Shown here one piece after another: positions 34,538-44,740 of a DNA stretch of 64,000 nucleotides (positions are counted from its first letter, which is position 1; each line of letters opens with the position of its first letter). Both the position numbers and the translations under genes were made by a program. Location: assembly GCA_025617375.2 (NCBI GenBank), contig JAMYGW020000004.1, forward strand, positions 496,001 to 560,000. Direction: 5' to 3'. This DNA comes from Acarospora socialis. Lineage: Eukaryota > Ascomycota > Lecanoromycetes > Acarosporales > Acarosporaceae. Below the pieces are notes generated by a model that worked only from the letters and a program-made list of their open reading frames with translations, was not told the DNA's origin and ran no database searches.

Positions 34538-36410
34538 TCAGTCCTCCCCGTCACTGCCGTAGTCCTGCCCGTACTCTTTCACGATCCACTGACAATACTT
34601 TTCGAACTCGACGCTCCACTCCCTCATACGCGCGGCGCGGATCCCGTGGCCGAAGGTCCCTTCCTTGACGTCCTTGACATACTCCGTCGCCTTCTGGTCC
34701 ACGAACGCCGACCAGCGGATGGAGTTTTCCGCCAGTGATCCGAGCCCCGCCAAGCCGAGGTTCTCCCAGCCCTGCAGCGCTTGCCAGTAGTCGTGGGTCA
34801 GGCCGCTCTTTCCGTGGCCGAGGATGGCCGGGTCGTCGTTGCAGAGCGCGACGGGTACGCCTCGCGCTAGAAGGGCCGGGAGCGGGTGCGACGTGATGGA
34901 GGTTGTGAGGCGCAGGACTTCGTTGGATATGGGACAGGACTCGATCAGGATCTTCTTGTCCTTGATCATGTCGATCAGGAGAGGGTGTTTGTAGAGTGAG
35001 AAGCCGTGTCCGATCCTGCGGGTGCCGAGCAGGACGGCGTCGAAGAGGTTGTGATCGGTTTCGTCGCCGTCTCCGAGACATTCTCCTGCGTGGAAGAAGA
35101 AGGGGATGTCGACCCCCTCTTCCACGCATTTCTTCCGGAACCAGAAGAGCTCAGGAGTTAGATCGGCCAGGGGCCTTCCAAGGTCTTCTTGGCCGACAAG
35201 ATCGAAGCCTGAGATGACGTCCGGACACGCTTTCTTGACCTCGATGCACTCCTTCATGCTCGAAACAATACCACGTTTGGCGAGTTTCCTCAGACATGTA
35301 TAGATCATCCTAGAGCCAATCAGCTCCACTTCAACATTGCCATTGCCCGATTATTGCATAAAGAGAGTGATTGCAAACCTGGCACCCCAAAAGCCCTTAC
35401 CCTTTTCCGTGTCCTTGAATTTTCGAACCTCATCAGCGAAAACTTTCATGCATTCCACGTAACCTGCTTCAGGTATTTCGCAGCCATCGCGCCGGTACTC
35501 GAAGTGAAAAGCGAGCCTGAACTCAACCCACCGCACACCGTCCTCAAGGAGTTCTTCTAAGATCTTCCGGATCGAGGCGCGGTATATTGGTTCATAAAAT
35601 ATAATTGAGTTGATGATCGGAAAAGTCGATGCGAACTTGCGCCACACCGCGTTGGGCCCTTGTTGATGACTGAGCGACTCGTGTGGAGTAATGGTGCATC
35701 GATCTTTGAGCCAAGCAAGGAATCCGCTTTTGCCACCATTTGGGAATGATTCAGCGGCCGCTGTCAGGGCCACAAGCGTGGAGGGTTTGTACTGTGCTGA
35801 CCATATCTGCTGGTCAGCTTCCGGGGTGGATCTCGCGAACGTGAAAGCTATTTCGGCCGTCTCCAGAGCGGACGCAGTGCATAACGGCTCCCCCGCGCGC
35901 AGGTGCATGCCGTCTGTCGCAAGTGCCTTTTCCAGCAGCCAATCGACGTTAACCATGGCATCCATGTGAGCATGAAGAAGTGATCCCTTCGGCATCCGTC
36001 GCACGATGCCCCAAAGTTTAGTCATCTCCATCCGTTCTTTGGCCAATGTGAACATCATGCCAGGATATACGTCGCCGTCAGTGCTCTCGGCCAAGGTGTC
36101 CTCGAACTCTTTGGTCCAAACCGTGCGGCGCTCCTCCTCCCGGATCCTAGACACAATAGCACACGCCATCCGGCCCATTGGCGACAGTGACTGGCGGAAC
36201 GCATAGTCTAGTCCCTCACTGTTAGGTTGTCCGTAACCGGTAATATTGATATATCGACTGACCACTCCGTTGCTTCATCTCCTGCTCTATCAGCGCGTCT
36301 CGTCCTTGAAGGTACCGCTGAATGAACTGATCATCCATCTGAGGAAGACCCTCCTCGATTTCCCACTCCTCGACCTCGCCTTCGAACGTCTCATCTTCGT
36401 CCGAAGCCAT
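34538..36410 (-). CDS. Adenosine deaminase-like enzyme, ADGF/ADA2 group
   Basis: A zinc-dependent deaminase that converts adenosine to inosine, of the growth-factor-related (CECR1/ADA2) branch. Three exons (36263-36410, 35379-36207, 34538-35309) give 582 residues. The first junction was placed to give KQRSDYAFRQSLSP; the second gives FWGARMIYTCLRKLAKRG. Zinc and catalytic motifs are LLHAHMDAMVN (His-x-His), HAGECLGDGDETDHN, RRIGHGFSLYKHP, CPISNEVLRL and ALCNDDPAILG. The N-terminus is acidic (ASDEDETFEGEVEEWEIEEG) with no signal peptide, unlike secreted animal ADA2, so it is probably cytosolic. It is divergent from a CNT nucleoside transporter, which suggests joint use of imported adenosine. 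Confidence 0.92.
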
Positions 36411-37317
36411 GATTGTTCGCTCTCGACGAGTAGAATGTGCGGTGAGAAAAGATCGATGTGTGCCAGCTTAGAGTTAAGCAACGCAAGTAAATAGCTCTTT
36501 TCCGGGTCTCAGAAGTAGATCTACTGTAAACAGCTTCTGGAGATCTTGAGTTTCAAATTCAGCTCCGATGGCCTTTGCCAAGAGGAAAGAGAGGGATGAC
36601 TCTTTGATAGATTTGAAAATGAGGTTGAGATCGTAGCCTAGAGGGTGACAAGCTGCAACTTTAAGGTCCAGATAGCTTGAAAGCGGTTGGCTAGTGAAGC
36701 CGTTTCCCAAAGCGTGAGAGTGAGGTCAATCGTGACTAAATATTGTTTAAACACGATCCCTTCAAGGGATTGAGAGCTCTCATCCACTAACATCGTCTTG
36801 ATGACGCTAGTTGCTCGCCAAGTTTGGTACAGGCCGTGCCCGTAGCTGCCCTCAGAGTATGGCGAGGTACTTGAGTACTCAAAGATCAAGCAGGAGTACG
36901 AAGCCGACGGTGACCACAGCAGTACAAACTACGATAAGAGCTTATGCGAGATCCCGCTACATTAGGTGTGGCTTTACGATCCAGGAGAGCTTACGGTCCA
37001 CTCAGATAGGCCATCCGTCTACGGACGTAGACCCACTCAGTGAAAAGCATGGCCTTCCAATTCGAGATGGACCTCCGTCGCCGCATGATAACGTTTCAAG
37101 GTCGCCCGCCGGTCATCTTCCAGAACTTATCTAGTGGGCTGGTGGAACATCATTCGAGCTTCCCACTTATACTTGTCTGACAGCAATATGTCTGCTACTG
37201 TATATCAGTATCACTTATTTGATCTTTGTTGCAAATGTATCTTTGGATAGCAGTGTATCAATTACATGCCAGGTAGTCACAGCATTTGCGGCATTCACGT
37301 CCGGAACCCTGCAAAGC
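36411..37317. promoter_or_regulatory. Divergent promoter, deaminase and CNT transporter
   Basis: 907 bp between two divergent starts with no supported gene. Six HGATAR words, the binding core of AreA/NIT2 nitrogen regulators, are at 36605-36610, 36670-36675, 36932-36937, 37004-37009, 37086-37091 and 37137-37142 (the last on the minus strand). Two to three would be expected by chance over both strands. Control by nitrogen supply is an inference. Confidence 0.4.
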
Positions 37318-39564
37318 ATGGCCGCCCCAGATTATCACGATCACACGCAAACTGTGGCTCAAACTCACAACACCTCATCGCAGCACCATGTTACGCTCAA
37401 CTCGGATCCAGCACTCGAGGCATCGCATCAACACCACCATCAGCACTTGCACCATGATGCATTTGCCGAGAAAGGGCGCGAGGATGAGGTGGTATACTCG
37501 AAGGGGACTACTTTCGAGAGGAGTACGATCCCGGACGAGAGTCCTCAGGATCACGAGTTACACAGGCGGCATCATCCAGGGAAGGGAGAAGTTGAGGTTG
37601 CTGACGCCGAGAAGGGTATAAGCCCGGTGCGGTATCAAGAAGAAGAAGACTTACAGACTCATACCTTCTCGAGCTTCTATGGCAAATATCGCATCTTCTT
37701 CCATCTCTTCATTTGGCTGCTATTCACAGGGTACGTCATGTGTTCAAGCTTTGAGGGATTCACTGAGTAGGTGGGGGCCTATGTCTGGTTGCTCCTCTTT
37801 CTAGGGCATCAGGATATCAGCCTTGAAGAGGTTTTCCTTGATCATGAATCTTCTTCGAAGACATCTGATACAATTCAGTTCATACTGACCCGAGGCATAT
37901 AGATGGTGGATTGCAGGCTTGATATTACACCGATATGACCTTGGGTGGCTTGTGCCTTTCCTCCTATACCTCGCCATCACCCTTCGAATCCTGTTCTTCC
38001 ATGTGCCCATCACTATCATTACCAGGCCGATGCATCTTGTGTGGAACAACACTGGTGTTCGCTTCGCTCAAATCATTCCAGACAAGCTTAAAATTCCAGC
38101 AGGAGCTTTACTGGTCGTGGCGGTGTTCTTGGCCGGATCGTTCGCCAGTCCAGAAAGCCAAGATAATACGCGTGCAAATCGTGCCGTCAGTCTTTTTGGC
38201 CTTGCTGTCTTCATTGCGGCACTGTGGGCAACATCAAGAGATAGGAAGATGGTGAAATGGCATACCGTCATTGTTGGGATGTTGGTACAGTTCATTATCG
38301 CTCTGTTCGTGCTCCGGACAAAAGCTGGCTGTATGTCTTACCTAAACTGCAGAATGCTTTCAGAAAATGTGCACATGGAACTGATCATTGTGATGAAGAT
38401 GACATCTTTAATTTCATATCCGGCCTAGCCAGGGACCTGCTCGGCTTTGCCAATCAGGGAACCACATTCCTGACCTCTGCAGAGATACCTAAGCTTGGCT
38501 GGTTCCTTGTCGGCGTGCTCCCGGCCATCATTTTCTTCGTGGCACTCGTTCAGATTCTCTTCTACTGGGGCGTGCTCCAATGGTTCATTGGAAAGTTCGC
38601 CGTCTTTTTCTTTTGGTCAATGCGCGTGTCAGGCGCCGAAGCTGTCGTTGCTGCTGCGTCTCCCTTCATCGGACAGGGAGAATCAGCAATGCTGATCAAG
38701 CCCTTCGTTGCCCACTTGACTCAAGCCGAACTCCATCAGATCATGTGTTCCGGGTACGCGACTATTGCCGGCAGTGTTCTGGTTGCATATATCTCACTTG
38801 GCATCAATCCACAAGCATTGATTTCCTCCTGCGTCATGAGCATCCCGGCGAGTCTGGCCATCAGCAAGCTCCGCTACCCGGAGACCGAGGAGACTCTCAC
38901 CGCGGGACGGGTCGTCGTTCCGGACGATGACGAGCATCGCGCTGCGAACTCACTGCACGCATTTGCGAACGGGGCATGGCTGGGGCTCAGAATTGCCGGC
39001 ATGATTCTAGCTACACTGCTCTGTATCATTGCTCTGCTGGGCTTAGCCAACGGCCTCTTGACCTGGTGGGGTCACTACCTCAACATCAACGATCCACCGC
39101 TAACCGTCGAGCTCATTGTCGGCTACATCTGTTATCCAATCGCCTTCTTACTCGGCGTACCTCGGAACGGAGATCTACTGAAAGTCTCCCAGCTGATCGG
39201 AACGAAATTGATTGCCGTGAGTGTCCCCTCCAAACGCCCTCCACAGGATCCCTCCTAACTCCACCCTTAGAACGAGTTCGTCGCCTACACAGCCCTACAA
39301 ACAGATCCCGCGTACGCCGACCTCTCCCCTCGCTCCCGCCTCATTGCCACCTACGCTTTGTGCGGTTTCGCCAACATCGGTTCTCTGGGCACCCAGATCG
39401 GTGTGCTCTCCCAGCTCGCGCCGAGTCGGAGTGGTGATGTTTCGAGGTTAGCGGTCAGCGCGCTGATTGCGGGTGCTCTGTCGACGTTGACGAGTGCGAG
39501 TATCGCCGGTTTGTTGGTTACTGATCAGGCTGCTTATTTTACACCAACTGCGGGCTCCTCGTAG
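37318..39564 (+). CDS. Concentrative nucleoside transporter (CNT family)
   Basis: A membrane carrier that imports nucleosides with protons or sodium. Four exons (37318-37730, 37903-38330, 38399-39216, 39271-39564) give 650 residues. Residues 1-140 are a soluble, His-rich arm ([11 protein letters not shown]) with many charged residues. About 12-13 membrane segments follow. CNT landmarks are [62 protein letters not shown], the NEFVAYTAL block after the last intron, and [20 protein letters not shown]. The start is the ATG at 37318; an upstream extension of this frame lacks an ATG. The second intron ends TGATGAAG, with ATGACATC following. It is divergent from the deaminase gene. Confidence 0.94.
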
Positions 39565-40047
39565 GATGAGTATCGATGCCCTTGTCTTATGATGGAATGA
39601 AAGTATACGGAAAGAATCAGCGTCATGTTGTTTGGTTACTACATCCTCAAGGCGGAGCAGCTGCGGATTGGCGGATGCAATATATTGGGATAGTATTATT
39701 TACTTGGGGGAATATACAAGGCACTTGGACATTGTAGTAGATATGATCACGTCTGACGACCATGATCTTAACGAAATGCCTCTCAGTGTAAACATGATCG
39801 AGGATCATTTCAGACTGATGTGACAATGACGGACTGTTATTGATACTGTATCAAGTGATGGTCCTAATGATGAGTTATACAGCTTCAAAACCGGGCCTTC
39901 TCGATGCTCCAACGTATGAATCAAGCCGAACCACCTCTGCCAAAATTGCATCGGCGCAAAAGCACACAAGTAACCCTCCTAAACCAAAGACATGTGTCGT
40001 GCCAATCACAAACTCCGCAGCACTAACATACAGCCGCCGGACCATCC
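39565..40047. other. Convergent intergenic, no gene seen
   Basis: Between the 3' ends of the CNT and E2 genes. No gene is supported. Confidence 0.5.
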
Positions 40048-40760
40048 CTACTCGTCATCAAGATCCTGATGCCGTCCAAGAACCAACCTCTTGTACTCCA
40101 CGGGATCCTTATCCCACAACTCCGCCGCCTGTCCATTCAAGGGGCTCGCACTACGCCACCCAAGTCAGCAACCGACCAACCCGCCAAGAACAAGCCCCAA
40201 CGTAACAAACATACTTATTCGGCTCACCCAACAGACTCTGCAAGCTCAAAAGCACGCTCTGCACGTTGTACACGGCGCTCCACTTGTCCTTGAGGATATC
40301 CAGACATATGCGGCCGCTGAAATCGACGTTGGGGTGGTAGATGGGCGTCTTGAAGAGGACCGTCGGAGGGCTGTACGGGTAGTTTGCCGGGAAGGCGAAG
40401 GAGAGCTTGAAGATGAGGCCTTCGTAGTGTGTTTCCGTCGGCCCCGTGATGGTCGCGGTCCACGAGAGCAGGTCGCCGTCGCCGTCGGGGAAGGCGGAGA
40501 TGCCGGGCGTGGAGGACATCATGAGCTGCATGAGCTCCGTCTGCAGCCTTGCGTAGCAGTCAATGTTAGCGTGGCGGTACATTGGTGGGTCGGTCTGAAG
40601 GCGATTTGGAACTCGACCGAGCGGATGGGAATCGCTTGACGTACCTCTTTGTGACGCTTTGGTTGTCCGGTCTTCGTGAGGCGGGAGTCAGTTTGGTTGC
40701 TTCGTGCATAGTGTAGGCATCTGGTGCGGAGTTCTGTGTGTCTTCCATGGTGTAGTCCAT
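40048..40760 (-). CDS. E2 ubiquitin-conjugating enzyme, UBE2C/UbcH10 type
   Basis: Carries activated ubiquitin to the anaphase-promoting complex so that cyclins and securin are destroyed. Three exons (40645-40760, 40215-40547, 40048-40150) give 183 residues. The N-terminal extension ([18 protein letters not shown], then [17 protein letters not shown]) and the block [12 protein letters not shown] are typical of UBE2C. The catalytic core has [20 protein letters not shown] with the active-site Cys near residue 120, then [12 protein letters not shown]. After the last intron come [20 protein letters not shown] and an acidic end (QDLDDE). The assignment to UBE2C rather than another E2 rests on [11 protein letters not shown] and on SLLGEPN followed by PLN. 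Confidence 0.92.
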
Positions 40761-41263
40761 GTTGACTTTTGTGACTTGAGAAGTTGGAATGCTTTGGGAT
40801 GAGCTGCTGTAAAGACAAAGAGACCGTCTTAAGCGATGGACGGTATTTGTCGGAAAAGAACGTTGTAGAGTGACACGATGATGGAGTGAGTGTGTATAAG
40901 CTTGTGAGAGAGGTTAATGCCACTGCTACGTGCTGTGGAGGAAAGCAAGGTATTTGTAGGAGGAAGAGAGAGGATCCGTCGAAAGGTTACCTTATCAGGT
41001 GTGTTTACTATGGGCTAAGGTCTCACAGCAACGAGCGACCGATTTGGTTTAGTATGTCCGCCTAGATCCCTGTCAGCACGAATTACTTCGCGAAATTGTT
41101 CGCCGCCTGAAACGGACGCGTTCAATGACCGCATTTCAATTGGCTGTAAAAGAATCATCCTAGAGTATCAAGGCTGTTGATCTGAGTGGAATCTGTTCCT
41201 CATACTGTGACGAAGGACACAGACCTATCGGAAACGGGCGAGAATGCGGATTCTGCATGCGTA
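40761..41263. promoter_or_regulatory. Divergent cell-cycle promoter (UBE2C and CHK1)
   Basis: 503 bp between divergent starts. ACGCGT, the MCB core bound by MBF, is at 41116-41121. CGCGAAA, matching the SCB form CNCGAAA, is at 41089-41095 and overlaps the palindrome TTCGCGAA. Both lie within 200 bp of the CHK1 start. Shared G1/S control is an inference from motif knowledge in yeasts. Confidence 0.5.
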
Positions 41264-42945
41264 ATGATACCTCATTCGCAGCTCGCTCCTCTTCCCACCC
41301 AGCTACCGTTCCGTATTGTCTCCAAGACCATTGGTCAAGGTGCATACGCATGGTCAGTATATCTTTGCAAAGGGCGGTCAGTATGTCTGGCTGATCAATG
41401 TTCAACAGTATCAAGAAAGGTGCACCACTCGTCCGGGATTCGCCCGTGTTCGCTGTCAAGTTCATTCATAAGGCATATGCTACACGGCATGGTCGGGTCT
41501 CCGCGAAACAGTTATCGTTGGAGGTTACTCTCCATGCTCACTTGGGGCACCATAACAATATCATCCAATTCTTCAGCACCGGTGAAGATCCCACCTGGCG
41601 GTGGGTGGCTATGGAACTGGCTGAAGGCGGCGATCTATTCGACAAGATCGAATCAGATGAGGGTGTCGGAGAGGATATTGCACACTTTTACTTCACACAG
41701 CTGATCAGTGCTGTCGGTCACATGCATTCCAAGGGTGTTGGACATCGTGATATCAAGCCGGAGAATATCCTCTTGTCAGCAACTGGAGATCTAAAGGTTG
41801 CAGACTTTGGGATGGCCACGTTATTCTGTCATGAGGGAAACAAGAAGCTCAATACAACAATGTGTGGAAGTCCACCATATATCGCTCCAGAGGTGCTAAC
41901 GTGCAGCGGCAACGTTGCTAAGAAACAGGGGCGTGGCTATTACGGGAATGTAGTCGACATATGGTCCTGCGGCGTTGTTCTGTTCGTTTTGCTCGTTGGA
42001 AACACGCCCTGGGACCAGCCTGATGAGCGGAGCTGCGAGTTCGTCGAATACGCCCAGACAAATGGCAGGCCAGACGATGAGCTATGGCACAGACTACCGC
42101 CTGCAACACTGTCCCTGCTGCGTGGCATGATGAGAGTCAATCCGGAGACACGATTCTCTTTGGAGGAGATTCGACGTCATCCGTGGTTCACGAGGAAGAA
42201 CAGATACCTCACGCCAGACGGCAGGCTTGCGGATCCGATCGCCCTTGCGACCCAGATGCTAGAATCGATGAAAGTAGACTTCCACGACGATCCAATTACT
42301 CCTACGGGCCCTCCTGCAGATGGAATGGACATCGACAGCCAAGACTGGAAGTCGAAGTTCGCTTCGACCCAACCAGACACACCGGTCAACGACATCATGT
42401 TCGACTGGGAGCGACCCGCACGGAATACAGGCAACGGCGGCTTCTCCGCCAGCCAGCCGGTCGGCCGCGGGTCCGGTGGCCGCAGCATTGCATGGGACGA
42501 CCGCTTATCCGAAGACCCCTCCATCTCCCAGTTCTCAGCAACACCCAGCGTACCTCTTAGCAGAACACAATTTGCCCGCCAGTTCCGAGATATCGTCCCT
42601 TCCCACTCCCTCGCCCGCTTCTTCTCCTTCTGGTCCTTTGCCCTCCTCATCCCTCTCATTTCAGCAGCTCTACACCGGCTGGGTGTGCCGACACCGAACC
42701 TGTCGCCGTCCGCATTGGAGGGACGGGGAGGGGAGAATGCGTGGATTAAGGTGAAGACTCTCGATACCAGGAATTGTCCGCTGAGCGGCGATATCGTTAT
42801 CGAGCGGATAGGAGGCGCGGAGGAGGAACTGCTCGAGGTCAACTTCATCAAGGTCAAGGGCGATCCGGTGGAGTGGAGGCGGTTCTTCAAGAAGGTGGTC
42901 GTGCTGTGCAAGGATGGCGTTTACAAGCCGGACGGTCAGGAGTGA
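41264..42945 (+). CDS. Checkpoint kinase CHK1
   Basis: A DNA-damage checkpoint Ser/Thr kinase that blocks mitotic entry. Two exons (41264-41352, 41409-42945) give 541 residues. The kinase starts LPFRIVSKTIGQGAYACIKK. It has the ATP-binding Lys (FAVKFIHKAY, near residue 47), HRDIKPENILLS (Asp near 144), DFGMATLF (near 162), the activation loop NTTMCGSPPYIAPEVL, and GYYGNVVDIWSCGVVLFVLL, typical of CHK1. The C-terminal part (TQFARQFRDIVPSHSLARFF and FIKVKGDPVEWRRFFKKVVV) resembles the conserved regulatory/KA1-like tail. The middle region is Pro/Ser-rich. The start is the first ATG of the frame; upstream sequence is open but has no ATG. Confidence 0.94.
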
Positions 42946-43294
42946 TATTAGCATCGTAGGTTTTACAGCGGCATCTAAATAGGAGTCTGACACCGTAAGG
43001 CCGAAGAGCATTTCTCCGGTGTTCCTGGTAATTAGCGTCTGTATTTGAATGAAATATTAACCACATCGATATTAATAGCAAAGATGTTATGATGACCAAG
43101 AATTCGATTTGGATTCCAGGACATGTGTATGGCTCACTTCAGCCACAGGATGTTAGCTCCATCAGAGTTAGGCTTCACTTGTCTTATGGGTTACCGATAA
43201 CTGCTTAGAAGTATTCGCCTTAAGCCATGACATGAAAGATGTCTATCAGACATGAATTGCCAGAGCGCACAAGAAGCCAAACTCGCCTCTCCAC
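42946..43294. other. Convergent intergenic, no gene seen
   Basis: 3' regions of CHK1 and eL31. Nothing else was seen. Confidence 0.5.
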
Positions 43295-43934
43295 CTACGA
43301 GTCCTCCACAACCGCCGTCTGCAATCCCTTCGGATTCTTCACGTTCACCGCTTGCACATAGCTATACAGCTTCTCCTTGGCGCCTTCCTCATCATTCCGC
43401 TTCCTCGAGATGCGAACCCTCAAACGGAACGGCACGCCCTTGATCCCGGACTCCCAGACCTTCTTATTCAGCTGCGGGTCAAGTCGGACATCCTTCGTAC
43501 CCTAAATCGCCCCCACGAATCCCAATTAGCCATCCGAACTCTCCCCACACGTAACATATCCCCCATCCGCCACCGACTGCTCAAGCAAGACAAATCCGCC
43601 AAAAGAAAAACTTACCATCGCCTTCTCCGCAAACCCCTTAATCTCCTTGATCGCCCTCGGCGCCCTCTTCTTGAACGACACGCCGTGCACCTAATGCTCG
43701 CTCGAGACGAGCGCTCCAGATCAGTCTTCCGTCCGAAATATCACGCATCGCATGACGCGGAGGCGGATCATGGGGTGGACTTCATCAAACTGAGGGTTGT
43801 GTTCCGATTGGCAAGTGGGAACGTACTCTCTTATGCAGGTGGATGGTGTATTCGCGCGCGACGACGTCCGAGATGGCGGAGCGGCCGGTGCCTTTGCCGG
43901 CGCTGCGGGTGGAGGATTTGGTGTCTTTCGGCAT
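43295..43934 (-). CDS. RPL31: 60S ribosomal protein eL31
   Basis: A large-subunit ribosomal protein near the polypeptide exit tunnel. Three exons (43827-43934, 43616-43690, 43295-43501) give 129 residues, the family size. Blocks visible are VVAREYTIHLHKRVHGVSFK, APRAIKEIKGFAEKAMGTKD, VRLDPQLNKKVWESGIKGVP, RLRVRISRKRNDEE and KLYSYVQAVNVKNPKGLQT. Introns of 136 and 114 nt are longer than most here, as is common for fungal ribosomal protein genes. The upstream region carries a TAGGGTT word and a TCACGTGA palindrome (see regulatory entry). Confidence 0.97.
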
Positions 43935-44740
43935 TGCTGGAGAGGGGGTTAGATGATGGGGGATTTAGAGTTGAGATTGTTGGGCGTGTACGTACTGTTG
44001 GATGTGTCGGCGCCGGGAGAGTGGGGTTTTCGAATTCGTCGTCCGTCGTGGTGTAGATTGTTTTTGCGAATTGGTGGTGGCCTCGCTTAGCTGTAGGGTT
44101 GTAAGATCACGTGAAGAGCGAGTTCCGGTAGGGTTGCCCACTGAGTTTCGGAAGATTACTCGCTTCGAAGCCGGGAAACCATCGATACCTTAGCTCTAAC
44201 CTCGGTACCTTGTACTCGAGTCTGCACAGCTCCGTGCAGGACACAGGGCACCTGAGGAAAAGACCTCTATCGACCGCCGGCAGTTTATCCCGGTCAGTTC
44301 TACTGTAACTAATCACAAGGACGAATGAGGGCCGGTCCACAGGAACAGTTCTTCACCGTCCATTGTTAGAGCAGCCGATAGCTGCTGTAACAGCGTTATG
44401 GTTTGTGAACCCAATCATATGAAGGATATTTGTCACAATGAGCTGCTCTGATTATGGCATCAAAATGCCCCGCTTGGAAAAAGTAAGGATGTTGGCGGAA
44501 GCTGATCAGGGCGGAAACCATGAAGCTACCTACCTAGGTACGTACGGTGCTCCAAGCTATCCACGTCACACTGTCGTCAAATGGCCTGACTGGATGGGCC
44601 TTGGCTTGGTACCTACGCTTGTACAGCTTCGCTCAATTAGCCACATACTTATAGCCCCTCTCCGCTGTTTGGTGCTATAGAGCTGTTGCACGGGTATCTG
44701 CTACTGTAGCTTATCCATCCTCCCGGCAATTCACACAAAA
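43935..44740. other. Divergent promoter, eL31 and catalase
   Basis: No gene is supported. Holds the TAGGGTT/TCACGTGA pair near 44100 for eL31. On the catalase side there is a CTACCTACCTAGGTACGTAC-type stretch near 44527 and a stress-element-like CCCCT at 44655-44659. Confidence 0.5.
44094..44113 (-). promoter_or_regulatory. Tbf1-like and Cbf1-like sites upstream of eL31
   Basis: TAGGGTT (44094-44100) and TCACGTGA (44106-44113) lie 5 bp apart, 160-180 bp upstream of the eL31 start. Tbf1 and Cbf1 are known to act together on ribosomal protein genes in Candida albicans; use in this fungus is inferred. Confidence 0.4.

Noticed and set aside
36474-36889. Two minus-strand ORFs between the deaminase and the CNT gene
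   Set aside because: No motifs, no shared frame, and they lie in the likely promoter.
41186-41263. Upstream extension of the CHK1 frame
   Set aside because: It begins at GTG and has no ATG; the kinase starts normally at the ATG at 41264.
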